This document shows, in pieces, positions 1-7,019 of a DNA stretch of 8,699 nt (position 1 is its first letter; every line of letters begins with the position of its first letter). Both the position numbers and the translations under genes were made by a program. The DNA comes from Azophilus sp964348115 (GTDB lineage: Bacteria; Pseudomonadota; Gammaproteobacteria; Pseudomonadales; Azotimanducaceae): positions 1-8,699 of the forward strand of contig CAYGBY010000167.1 of assembly GCA_964348115.1 (NCBI GenBank). The letters run 5' to 3'. The notes under the pieces are model-generated. The model made no database searches, was not told the DNA's origin, and was given only the letters and a program-made list of their open reading frames with translations.

Positions 1-2773
1 TGCGCACATGCCGCTCCTGCACCTGCAGGCCCTCGCGCGTCACGCGCAGGGCCTCCAAGTCCGTGCGCGCCTGCTCGAGGTCCTCCTGGGCGGCGGCACG
101 GGCGCCTTCGAGTTCGCGGATGCTGGCGTCCTTGTTCCCTTGGCGGTGGCGCAGGTCGGCCAGTTCCGTCTCCGCCGCCGCCCTTTGCTTGATGAACGCC
201 TGCAGGTCCCGCTGCAACGCTGGCAGGGGCGCATCGTTGGCGGTTTGCTGCTCCTCGATGCGGCTGCGGCTGTCCGCCAGCGCCGCGGCTTGGCTGGCAA
301 GCCTGCCGTGGGCCGTCTCCACGGCCTGCAGGCGGGAAACCAGGCTTTGCTGCTCCGCCCGACGCAGGTGGTATTGCTCGTGCAGGGCGCGCGCCTCCTG
401 TCGAGCTTTCCCCAGGGCGGCGGTGAGGCGCTGCTTGGTTGCCTTGAGCCTGCGCTTGGCTTGCGCCTCGCCGCTGCGCGCTGCGGTGATGGCGGCTAGG
501 GCGGTTTGGCTCGCCGCCAATTGCGCGTTCTCTTGGCGCAACTGCTGCTGGATCTCCGAACGCTCCCTTTTGCGCCGCGCCTGCCGCGCCCGGGCTTCCT
601 CCAGCTTGATCTTGCGCACGTCCTGATCCGCTTTCAGCTTGCCCTTTTGGGCGCCGACATTGGCCAACTGACCGCGCAGGGCCTCACGCTTGTCCTCCAA
701 GGCGCGCAATTGCGCCCGGCGCCGGCTCAGGGCGCGCTGCAGTTCATCCAGGCGCTGCTCCGCCTGCAGAACGCGGCCTTGCTGGGTCTCCAGATCCCGG
801 GCGCGGGCGATGACCCCATTGTCCTGCTCGATCCTGGGCAGATGGCGCAGCCAATCCCGCCCCAGCCACAGGCCGCCGCGGGTGACGATGCTCTGGCCTG
901 GGCCAAGGGTCCTGCGCTTGGCCAAGGCCGCCTCTTCGGACTCGGCGGCGAATACGCCGTTCAACAGCGCGCCCAATTTGAGGCTGTCATGGTGCGCCAG
1001 GGAGGCCAGACTGGGCAGTTCGCCTGGGGCGTCGGCGTCCGTGCGGTCCTCCACCAGCGCCACTTGACAACCAGTCAGGTTGCTCAGGGCGCCCGCGTAG
1101 TCGTCCAAGTTGGCCACTCGCACGGCCTGCAGCAAGGGGCCAAGCACCATCTCCAAGGCGTGCTCCCAGCCCGGCGCCGCGCTCAAGGCTTGACCCAGCC
1201 GTTCCGCCTCCTGCAAACCTTGGGCCGCCAGCCAAGCATTGGCGCCGGCATCCGAGCGCCCCAAAGCCAACTGCTGCGCCGCCTGCAGGCGGGCAAGCGC
1301 ATGGCGCCGTTGCTGCACCTGCTCCCGGGCCGCCTCCTGGTTCGCCTCATCGTCGACCAGGCGTTCTTGGGCTTCGCTGATTTGCGCCAGACAGGTGTCC
1401 AGTTCCTCGGCCAAGCTCTGGCTTTGCCGCTCTAGGGCTTCGATTTCCGCGGCCAAGCCATCCGTGCCCTGGTCGGCGCTTGGAATGCGCACGGGGTCGT
1501 TCTCCGCCAGCCCGGCGAGCCGCTGCTGCAGGCGCTCTATTGCCTGTTGCAAATGGCCAATGCGGGAGGAATGAATGCCGGCATCGCGTTCCTGGGCGGC
1601 GGCTTGGCTGCTGAAGGCCTCCCAGTCCGCCTGCCAAGTGCGGTATTCGTTCTCCAGGGTCTCCAGGGCGGCGCTGGCCTGCACATCCTTGCTTTGCGCG
1701 TGCGCAATGATGGGGGCCAGCGCATCGATCTGCCGCCGCAGGTCCTGGATCTCGGCTTCATCGAGGCTGAGTTGGTGGGCGGTCTCCTGGCTGCGCTGCT
1801 GCACGGCGGCGAGTTCCTGGGTGAGCTCCTGCTTACGCTGGTGGTGAAACTTGATGGCCTCCTCGCAGCGGTTGATGTCCGCGCCTAGGCGGTAGTAGCC
1901 GCCTTCGCTGCTCTGCAGCGCCTCCTGCACTTCCGCATGTGCGGCGCGCGCACTCTCGATTTGCGCCTCCAGGCGGCGTTGCTTTGCCTGTTGGCCTGCA
2001 AAGGCCACTTCCTTGCGCTCAATTTCCTGCTGTACGCGCTTCAGTTCCGCACGCAGTTGGCGGCTGCGGATGGCGTACAGCTCAGCCCGCGCCTGACTTT
2101 GCGCAGCTTTCAGTTCCCGGTAGCGTTCGGCGGCCTTGGCTTGGCGCTGCAGGCGTTGGAGTTGCTCGGCCAGCGCATCACGGATGTCCTGCAGGCGGGT
2201 GAGGTTCTCCTCGGTGTCGCGGATGCGGTTCTCGGTTTCCCGGCGGCGCTGTCGATATCTGGAGATGCCGGCAGCCTCTTCAAAGTGGCTGCGCAGCTCT
2301 TCCGGGCGGGCCTCCACCAAGGCGCTGACCATGCCTTGCTCGATGATGGCGTAGCTGCGCGGCCCCATGCCGGTGCCTAGGAAAACGTCGGCGATGTCCC
2401 GGCGCCGGCACGGAGCGCCGTTGAGGAAATAGCTGGAGCGGGATTCCCTGGAGACTTCCCGGCGTATGGCGATTTCCGCGTAGGCGGCGTACTCCGCGCC
2501 GATGCGGCCGTCGCTGTTGTCGAACAGCAGCTCCACAGCCGCCAGGCCGGCGAGCCTGCGGGCGGCGGCGCCATTGAAGATGACGTCCGTCAGGGCTTCG
2601 CCGCGCAGCTGGCGGGCGGAGCTTTCCCCCATTACCCAGCGTGCGGCATCCACGATGTTGGACTTGCCGCAGCCGTTTGGGCCGACGATGGCGCAGCGAT
2701 TGCTGGGGAAGCGAACCACCGTCGGATCAGCGAAGGACTTGAACCCTGCAAGCTTGATTTGCTTTAGGCGCAT
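1..2773 (-). CDS. smc: Chromosome segregation ATPase SMC, N-terminal 924 residues (cut by window edge)
   Basis: SMC is the condensin ATPase that compacts and helps segregate the chromosome, acting with ScpA and ScpB. The frame is open from ATG at 2773 to the left edge. Residues 1-200 form the N-terminal ATPase head, with Walker A GPNGCGKS at 31-38, R-loop motif SSARQLRG at 51-58, and Q-loop IIEQGM with Gln146 followed by FEEAAGISRY. A long Arg/Glu/Gln/Ala-rich coiled coil follows. The hinge lies at about residues 520-635, with WEHALEMVLGPLLQAVRV at its start and GLWLGRDWLR near its end, and then a second coiled coil. The C-terminal head (signature motif, Walker B) is outside the window; family length is about 1150-1170 residues. 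A GGAG lies 4 bases before the ATG and is a modest ribosome site. The hinge and head resemble gammaproteobacterial SMC. In such genomes zipA and ligA often follow smc, so they may lie to the left; that is not visible here. Confidence 0.97.
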   Translation of the reverse strand, partial: MRLKQIKLAGFKSFADPTVVRFPSNRCAIVGPNGCGKSNIVDAARWVMGESSARQLRGEALTDVIFNGAAARRLAGLAAVELLFDNSDGRIGAEYAAYAEIAIRREVSRESRSSYFLNGAPCRRRDIADVFLGTGMGPRSYAIIEQGMVSALVEARPEELRSHFEEAAGISRYRQRRRETENRIRDTEENLTRLQDIRDALAEQLQRLQRQAKAAERYRELKAAQSQARAELYAIRSRQLRAELKRVQQEIERKEVAFAGQQAKQRRLEAQIESARAAHAEVQEALQSSEGGYYRLGADINRCEEAIKFHHQRKQELTQELAAVQQRSQETAHQLSLDEAEIQDLRRQIDALAPIIAHAQSKDVQASAALETLENEYRTWQADWEAFSSQAAAQERDAGIHSSRIGHLQQAIERLQQRLAGLAENDPVRIPSADQGTDGLAAEIEALERQSQSLAEELDTCLAQISEAQERLVDDEANQEAAREQVQQRRHALARLQAAQQLALGRSDAGANAWLAAQGLQEAERLGQALSAAPGWEHALEMVLGPLLQAVRVANLDDYAGALSNLTGCQVALVEDRTDADAPGELPSLASLAHHDSLKLGALLNGVFAAESEEAALAKRRTLGPGQSIVTRGGLWLGRDWLRHLPRIEQDNGVIARARDLETQQGRVLQAEQRLDELQRALSRRRAQLRALEDKREALRGQLANVGAQKGKLKADQDVRKIKLEEARARQARRKRERSEIQQQLRQENAQLAASQTALAAITAARSGEAQAKRRLKATKQRLTAALGKARQEARALHEQYHLRRAEQQSLVSRLQAVETAHGRLASQAAALADSRSRIEEQQTANDAPLPALQRDLQAFIKQRAAAETELADLRHRQGNKDASIRELEGARAAAQEDLEQARTDLEALRVTREGLQVQERHVR

Positions 2774-2935
2774 AGCGCTCCGCGACCGCAGGCCAGCCTA
2801 GTCGTTCCGGCCCGTGACACCATCCCGCATTGGCAACCGCCTAAGCTGGCGGCGGAAGCCCTCAGCCACACTTGCGAATGCAGGCCCATCGAGCGCCGGG
2901 ATGCCCAGCCAACAAGCACCTTGCGCCCGTTGGAA

Positions 2936-2948
2936 GGCTAGTGTAGCC
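2936..2948. promoter_or_regulatory. Interrupted palindrome upstream of smc, possible operator or -10 region
   Basis: The sequence GGCTA-GTG-TAGCC is a perfect five-base inverted repeat around three bases. It sits about 163 bases before the smc start. Read on the minus strand it contains TACACT, matching four of six bases of the sigma-70 -10 consensus, but no good -35 box lies at the right distance. It could be part of the smc promoter, a small protein-binding site, or chance in GC-rich DNA. Confidence 0.2.
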
Positions 2949-2998
2949 CATTGCGAACACGTAATGCCAGCCTTGACTGAGCGAACTGTCCAATGCAA

Positions 2999-3024
2999 AC
3001 CAAGGCTTGAGTTTCAGCCTCGGT
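2999..3024 (-). terminator. Terminator-like hairpin after the P450 gene
   Basis: Read on the minus strand, ACCGAGGCT (3024-3016) pairs with AGCCTTGGT (3007-2999) to give a nine-base-pair stem with one G-U wobble and an eight-base loop. The bases after it read TTGCATT, so the T-run is poor for an intrinsic terminator. It starts about 46 bases past the P450 stop codon, where an operon end is expected. It could also act as an mRNA 3'-end stabiliser. Confidence 0.4.
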
Positions 3025-3070
3025 CACCGCTGCCGGCGGCGGTTCGCCGGGGTTCTGTTGAGGGCGGGCG

Positions 3071-4324
3071 CTATTTCATCCGGTAGCGGATGGGCAGGGA
3101 TTTCAGGCCGCCGACAAAGGTCGCTTGGGTGTATTGGGGTTCACCGGCCAGTTCGAAATGCTCGACACGCCTAAGCAGCTCCCGGAACAGCGCCGCCATC
3201 TCCATGCGGGCTAGGTGCTGACCTAGGCAGACATGGCCACCGAAGCCGAAGGCCAGGTGCTTCTCCTGCCGGTCCACGCGGAACTCGAAGGGGGCGTCGA
3301 AGATCTCCTCGTCGCGGTTGGCGGAGGGATACCAGAGAATGACGGATTCGCCTGCGCGGATGGTCGCCCCGCGCAATTGGTGGTCTGCCGTGGCGGTGCG
3401 CATGAAGTGGCGCACCGGAGACACCCAGCGGATCATTTCGTTGATGGCGGTGGGCATCAGCCCTTCCGGGTCGTTGCGCAGCCTGTCCAACTGCTCCGGG
3501 TTCTGCATCAGGGCCAGCAGGCCACCGGCGATGGAGGCGCTGGTGGTGTCGTGGCCGGCGGTGGCGATGATGATGTAGTAGCCGTTGGCCTCATGGCCGG
3601 GGATGGGCGCTGCGTCGATCCGGCTGTTGGCGATGACGCTGGCTACGTCATCCGTGGGGTTGGCGCGGCGCTGGCGGGTCAGATCCGCGAAGTAGGCTTC
3701 GAAGTCCTCCACCACCTGCACAAAGTCCTGCAGTTCGAAGGAGCGCTGCACGTCCGGGTCCGTGCTGCCGAACAGCTCCTGGGTGAGCTTGAGCATCAGG
3801 GCTTCATCCTGCGGCGGTACGCCAAGGATGGACATGATCACCCGCAGCGGATACCAAATGGCCACGTCCTTTACGAAGTCGCACTCGCCGCCAAGTTCCC
3901 CAAGACGGTCCACGTACTGAATGGCCAGCGCGTCGATCTGCGCCTGCAGCCTGCGCAGGTTGGCGCCCATGAACCAGCCTTGGGTCAGCACCCGGTACTT
4001 GCTGTGGTCCGGGTCGTCCATCTGCACCAGGGAGCGCACTAGGTGCTTGCGGCCAGTCATCAGCTGCACGAACTGGGTGGTGGCGGTGGGCGCCAAGGTG
4101 GGGCGCGGGTCATTTATGAACAAGCGCTTGTTCTGCTCCACTTCCTTGATGTCGGCGTACTTGGTGAGGTTCCAGAACGGTTCAAAGCCTTCCGGCGCCA
4201 AGCGGCGCACCGGGTCGTGTCCGCGCAGCCAGCGCAGCTGTTCGTGGATGCCATGCTCGTCCGCCCAGTTGGCGGGCTCCACGATGGCGTTGTCGAGTTC
4301 CGGTGAGGTGGTGTGCAGATTCAT
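3071..4324 (-). CDS. Cytochrome P450 monooxygenase (soluble bacterial type)
   Basis: This 417-residue protein is a heme-thiolate monooxygenase that would insert one oxygen atom from O2 into an organic substrate in the cytoplasm. All P450 hallmarks are visible. The I-helix oxygen-activation motif AGHDTT is at 256-261 with the Asp259/Thr260 acid-alcohol pair, the K-helix ExxR is EMIR at 296-299, and the heme loop FGFGGHVCLG is at 359-368 with Cys366 as iron ligand. There is no signal peptide or membrane anchor, and length is normal for a class I bacterial enzyme that needs a ferredoxin and reductase; neither is in the window. ATG at 4324 is chosen because GAGAGG lies five bases upstream and family similarity begins there. 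The frame stays open further upstream but that part overlaps the MmgE/PrpD gene. The CYP family and substrate cannot be assigned by eye. The tail FVGGLKSLPIRY recalls P450s acting on terpenoid or steroid-like substrates, a weak hint only. Confidence 0.95.
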   Translation of the reverse strand: MNLHTTSPELDNAIVEPANWADEHGIHEQLRWLRGHDPVRRLAPEGFEPFWNLTKYADIKEVEQNKRLFINDPRPTLAPTATTQFVQLMTGRKHLVRSLVQMDDPDHSKYRVLTQGWFMGANLRRLQAQIDALAIQYVDRLGELGGECDFVKDVAIWYPLRVIMSILGVPPQDEALMLKLTQELFGSTDPDVQRSFELQDFVQVVEDFEAYFADLTRQRRANPTDDVASVIANSRIDAAPIPGHEANGYYIIIATAGHDTTSASIAGGLLALMQNPEQLDRLRNDPEGLMPTAINEMIRWVSPVRHFMRTATADHQLRGATIRAGESVILWYPSANRDEEIFDAPFEFRVDRQEKHLAFGFGGHVCLGQHLARMEMAALFRELLRRVEHFELAGEPQYTQATFVGGLKSLPIRYRMK

Positions 4325-4329
4325 TGTTG

Positions 4330-4335
4330 CCTCTC
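4330..4335 (-). promoter_or_regulatory. Ribosome binding site of the P450 gene
   Basis: GAGAGG sits five bases before ATG 4324 in the 17-base gap after the MmgE/PrpD stop codon. It fixes the P450 start against the longer open frame extending to 4546. Confidence 0.65.
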
Positions 4336-4341
4336 GTCGGG

Positions 4342-5652
4342 TCAGGCGGAACGCAGGCAGCGCAGGTCGTCCAGCATCGGCAGGGACTCCAGGCTGGCGC
4401 GGCGGGCGGCGGTGCGCGGCCCCAGCGCATCGGCGCACAGGTTGTCGAACTTGCGGCGCAGTCTCTCGCCCTGCTCGACAAGATCCCAAGCCGGCGCACC
4501 GGTGTCGTGGAAGTGCTCGAAGGTGGTTTGGGCCTTGTCCACGCACTTCACGAGGGTTTGGGTCCGCTGCAGGCGGTTGTCCGTTTGCACTTGGATTTTG
4601 GGCAGCAGGGCCTGCACTGGGGCGGAACCCGCCACTTCGTCCACGAAGGTGCGCTTGTCGCCGGTGTCCAGGCCCAAAAAGGCCATGGCGGTTGCGCCCG
4701 CCAAGCTGAACTTGGCCTCTAGGCCGGTCTTGGGCGCTGCAATGCCGCAGACGTCCAGCAGCGCCGGATGTACGGTGAGCGTCACTTTGGCCAAATCATC
4801 CGCCGCCACCTTGGCGCGCAGGCGCTTTGCGCCTTCGATGGCGGCATGGGTCAGGTGGCAGGCGGCGTGATGCTTGAACAGGGTGCCCTTGATAAGCCAT
4901 GCGTCCGCAATTTCCTTGAGCTTGGCTTGGTCGGCGCTGCCGTTGCCGGCCGCCTGCACCAGGCCTTGATTGGCGGCGAAGGCGTTCGCGTTGGCGGTGA
5001 AGCCCCGCGCCGCCAGCCGGGCGGACAGCAAGCCGCGCTCCGCTGCGTGGCCGGCGTGGAAGGGTTTGGCCATGGTGCCGAAGTTGGCCTTCAGGCCGCT
5101 GGCTTGGGAGGCGGCAAGGCCCATTGCGCAGCCATATTGCTCTGGCGCAAGCCCCAGCAGGTGCGCGACGCCGGCTGCCGCGCCGAACACCCCGTAGGTG
5201 GCGGTGCTGTGCCAGCCGTTGGCGTAGTGCTGCGGACCGATGGCGTTGCCGATGCGGCCCTCGACCTCCACCCCCACCACGAAGGCGGCGAGCAGCCGCC
5301 GCCCGTCGGCGCCGATCTGCTCGGCGGCAGCCAGAACGGCAGGCAACACCGGCGCTGTGCCGTGGCAGCCGATGGCGAAGTTGGTGTCGTCAAAATCCAG
5401 GGCATGGCCGGCGGCGCCGTTCAAGAGGGCCGCGGTGGCGGCATCCGTGGTTTGCTGCGCGCCGATGAGGGTGCAGGGGCCGGCGCGCTGGCCGAACTCG
5501 TCGCGCAGAAGGCCCGCCAGGGGCTCCGAGCTGCCGGCCAGGGCGCAGGCGAACCAGTCCATTACACAGTGCTTCGCAATGGTCTGCACATCCCTTGGCA
5601 AGTCTGAATAGCGCAGTTTCGCGAAGCGCCGCCAAGCGGCGAGATGGTCCAT
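4342..5652 (-). CDS. MmgE/PrpD-family protein (2-methylcitrate dehydratase / cis-aconitate decarboxylase superfamily)
   Basis: The 436-residue product matches the MmgE/PrpD fold, a helical domain followed by a smaller alpha/beta domain. Members dehydrate 2-methylcitrate, decarboxylate cis-aconitate to itaconate, or epimerise iminodisuccinate; the substrate here is unknown. Family signatures are HALDFDDT at 83-90, GWHSTATYGVFGAAAG at 146-161, AKPFHAGHAAERG at 195-207, KHHAACHLTHAAIEG at 260-274 and KTGLEAKFSLAGA at 308-320. His148 and Lys196 appear to correspond to active-site His and Lys positions known in cis-aconitate decarboxylase, judged from motif context only. The frame extends to a TTG at 5658, but AGGAG abuts that codon and sits six bases before ATG 5652, so ATG 5652 is the start. 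Length is normal. It lies 65 bases after the CaiB gene and 17 bases before the P450 gene. A true PrpD would normally sit with prpB and prpC, which are absent. Confidence 0.92.
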   Translation of the reverse strand: MDHLAAWRRFAKLRYSDLPRDVQTIAKHCVMDWFACALAGSSEPLAGLLRDEFGQRAGPCTLIGAQQTTDAATAALLNGAAGHALDFDDTNFAIGCHGTAPVLPAVLAAAEQIGADGRRLLAAFVVGVEVEGRIGNAIGPQHYANGWHSTATYGVFGAAAGVAHLLGLAPEQYGCAMGLAASQASGLKANFGTMAKPFHAGHAAERGLLSARLAARGFTANANAFAANQGLVQAAGNGSADQAKLKEIADAWLIKGTLFKHHAACHLTHAAIEGAKRLRAKVAADDLAKVTLTVHPALLDVCGIAAPKTGLEAKFSLAGATAMAFLGLDTGDKRTFVDEVAGSAPVQALLPKIQVQTDNRLQRTQTLVKCVDKAQTTFEHFHDTGAPAWDLVEQGERLRRKFDNLCADALGPRTAARRASLESLPMLDDLRCLRSA

Positions 5653-5658
5653 GTTCAA

Positions 5659-5663
5659 CTCCT
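5659..5663 (-). promoter_or_regulatory. Ribosome binding site of the MmgE/PrpD gene
   Basis: AGGAG lies six bases upstream of ATG 5652. It rules out the TTG codon at 5658, which would begin directly after the AGGAG, and so sets the start of the MmgE/PrpD protein. Confidence 0.75.
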
Positions 5664-5717
5664 ATGGGGGAGGTTTTCGCCCTCTTTTTGGCGCCCCATG
5701 CCGGTTGGGTTGCGGCC

Positions 5718-7019
5718 TCATGGCGCAGTCTCGCCGCCTAGGCCGAATTCCTTGAGCACTTCCGCCGTGTGTTCGCCGAGCAGGGGCGGGCGGCGGTGCA
5801 GGCTGGTTGGGGTGGCCGTGTACTTGATGGGACTGCCGACTATTGACACTGGCGGGTTCTCCCCCGGCGGGGTGAATTCGCTGATCATGCCCCGGGCCTG
5901 CACATGGGGGTCGGCAAAGATGTCCGCGGCGGTGTTGACCGGCCCGCAGGGCACTTCGCCGCCCAGGGTCTCCATCACTTCCCGCTTGCTCCTTTGCCCG
6001 GTCCAGGCGCTGATTTCCCCTTGCACGAAGGCTTGGTTGCGGCGCCGCAGAAAGGTGTTTTTGGTGCGCTCGTCCGCCAACAGATCCGCCCGGCCCATAA
6101 GCCTGCACAGGGCCTCCCAATGGCCTGGGGTGGGGGCGGCGATGGCCACGCCGCCGTCCTTGGCCGGAAAGACGCCAAAGGGCATCAGGTTGGGGTGGTG
6201 CCGCCCCCTGGGGCCGAGTTCCGTCTTGGCGTAGCCGTAGTTGGCCAGCACGGTTTCCGTAAAGGCCAACATGCCGTCATACATGGCGACGTCGCAAAAC
6301 TGCCCCTCGCCGGTGGCGCGGGCATGGTGGATCGCCGCCACCACCCCCAACGCCATCAGGGTGCCTGGATAGATGTCCCCAACGCTGACGCCGCTGGGGT
6401 GGCCCGCGGCCCCCTCCGGCCCGGTGATGTGGACATGGCCGCTCATGGATTGCGCCACAATGTCGTAGGCCGGCCAATGGGCGTAGGGACTTTCGCCGGT
6501 GCGCGGATCGCCGAAACCGCGCACACAGCCGTAAACGATGCGCGGGTTGCGCTGCTTGACGGCCTCATAGCCGAGGCCGAGCCGATCCATGACGCCCACG
6601 CGCATGTTCTCGATGAGGGCGTCCGCCCGCTCGCACATGGCCAGCAGCGCATCGCGCCCCGCTGGTTGCTTCAAGTCCAGCACGATGCTGCGCTTGTTTC
6701 GGTTGACGCTGGCGAAGTAGCCGCCGTAGTCCACGCCCCCAGCCTGATCTGAGGCGGCCGGCCCATAGTCGGGCGGCAGGGGCGGCACATGGCGGGCGCC
6801 GTCGCCGGCCGGCGGCTCCACCTTGATTACGTTTGCGCCCAGATCCGCCAGCAGTGCGGTGCCGAATGGCCCCGCCAAGGCCATGGTGCAGTCCAGGATG
6901 GTGAGGTCGCGCAACGGGCCGGCGCGCGGACCCAACTGTCCGTTCCCGCCCTCCGCTGGGACCTCAAATTGGTTGCCGCGCCGCTGCGCGGGAGAGTCGG
7001 ATGGGTCAGGTTTGCTCAT
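5718..7019 (-). CDS. CaiB/BaiF (class III) CoA-transferase
   Basis: This 433-residue protein belongs to the family III CoA-transferases, which move CoA between carboxylic acids through an aspartyl-CoA intermediate; relatives act on formate/oxalate, carnitine, mesaconate/succinate and steroid or bile acids. Visible motifs are LTILDCTMALAGPFGTALLADLGA near 39-62, KVEPPAGD at 66-73, NRNKRSIVLDLK at 106-117, ENMRVGVMDRLGLGYE at 137-152, and SGVSVGDIYPGT at 209-220 with Asp215 as the predicted catalytic nucleophile. HHARATGEGQFCDVAMYD at 231-248 is also typical. A hydrophilic leader of about 35 residues precedes the usual family start, and I see no suitable internal start codon. The ATG overlaps the TGA of the upstream dehydrogenase as ATGA, which indicates translational coupling, and no strong separate ribosome site is present. 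The MmgE/PrpD gene follows after 65 bases. The acid substrate cannot be told from sequence. Confidence 0.95.
   Translation of the reverse strand: MSKPDPSDSPAQRRGNQFEVPAEGGNGQLGPRAGPLRDLTILDCTMALAGPFGTALLADLGANVIKVEPPAGDGARHVPPLPPDYGPAASDQAGGVDYGGYFASVNRNKRSIVLDLKQPAGRDALLAMCERADALIENMRVGVMDRLGLGYEAVKQRNPRIVYGCVRGFGDPRTGESPYAHWPAYDIVAQSMSGHVHITGPEGAAGHPSGVSVGDIYPGTLMALGVVAAIHHARATGEGQFCDVAMYDGMLAFTETVLANYGYAKTELGPRGRHHPNLMPFGVFPAKDGGVAIAAPTPGHWEALCRLMGRADLLADERTKNTFLRRRNQAFVQGEISAWTGQRSKREVMETLGGEVPCGPVNTAADIFADPHVQARGMISEFTPPGENPPVSIVGSPIKYTATPTSLHRRPPLLGEHTAEVLKEFGLGGETAP

Larger units (their letters stand above)
2774..3070. other. Non-coding gap between the P450 gene and smc
   Basis: This stretch of about 297 bases separates the P450 stop codon from the smc start codon and should hold the end of the P450 operon and the smc promoter. 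It contains a terminator-like hairpin (2999-3024), a short GC-rich stem-loop at 3033-3050 (CCGGCG, six-base loop, CGCCGG), an interrupted palindrome at 2936-2948, and a weak five-base inverted repeat at 2837-2852. Short open frames exist on both strands (2798-2998 minus, 2814-3086 plus). Neither shows a recognisable protein or a convincing ribosome site. I found no strong sigma-70 promoter. The best -10-like hexamer for smc is TACACT inside the palindrome, without a good -35 box. Confidence 0.6.

Noticed and set aside
8..2380. Series of plus-strand open frames in one phase opposite smc (8-499, 506-1435, 1547-1888, 1937-2380)
   Set aside because: They are codon-aligned antisense shadows of a GC-rich gene. 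The translations are low-complexity Leu/Ala/Gln/Arg sequence with no recognisable domain, while the minus strand gives a clear SMC protein.
2798..3086. Overlapping short open frames on both strands in the gap before smc (2798-2998 minus, 2814-3086 plus)
   Set aside because: No ribosome site, no recognisable domain, and the two overlap each other. The plus-strand frame also runs into the end of the P450 gene.
4325..4546. Upstream extension of the P450 frame to 4546 (491 residues)
   Set aside because: The extra 74 residues overlap the MmgE/PrpD coding region and are Arg/Ala/Pro-rich noise, whereas ATG 4324 has GAGAGG at five bases and begins the family-like sequence.
5653..5717. Possible terminator between the CaiB and MmgE/PrpD genes
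   Set aside because: Only weak four-base pairings are present (GAGG/CCTC) with no T-run, and a strong ribosome site follows, so the genes are more likely co-transcribed.
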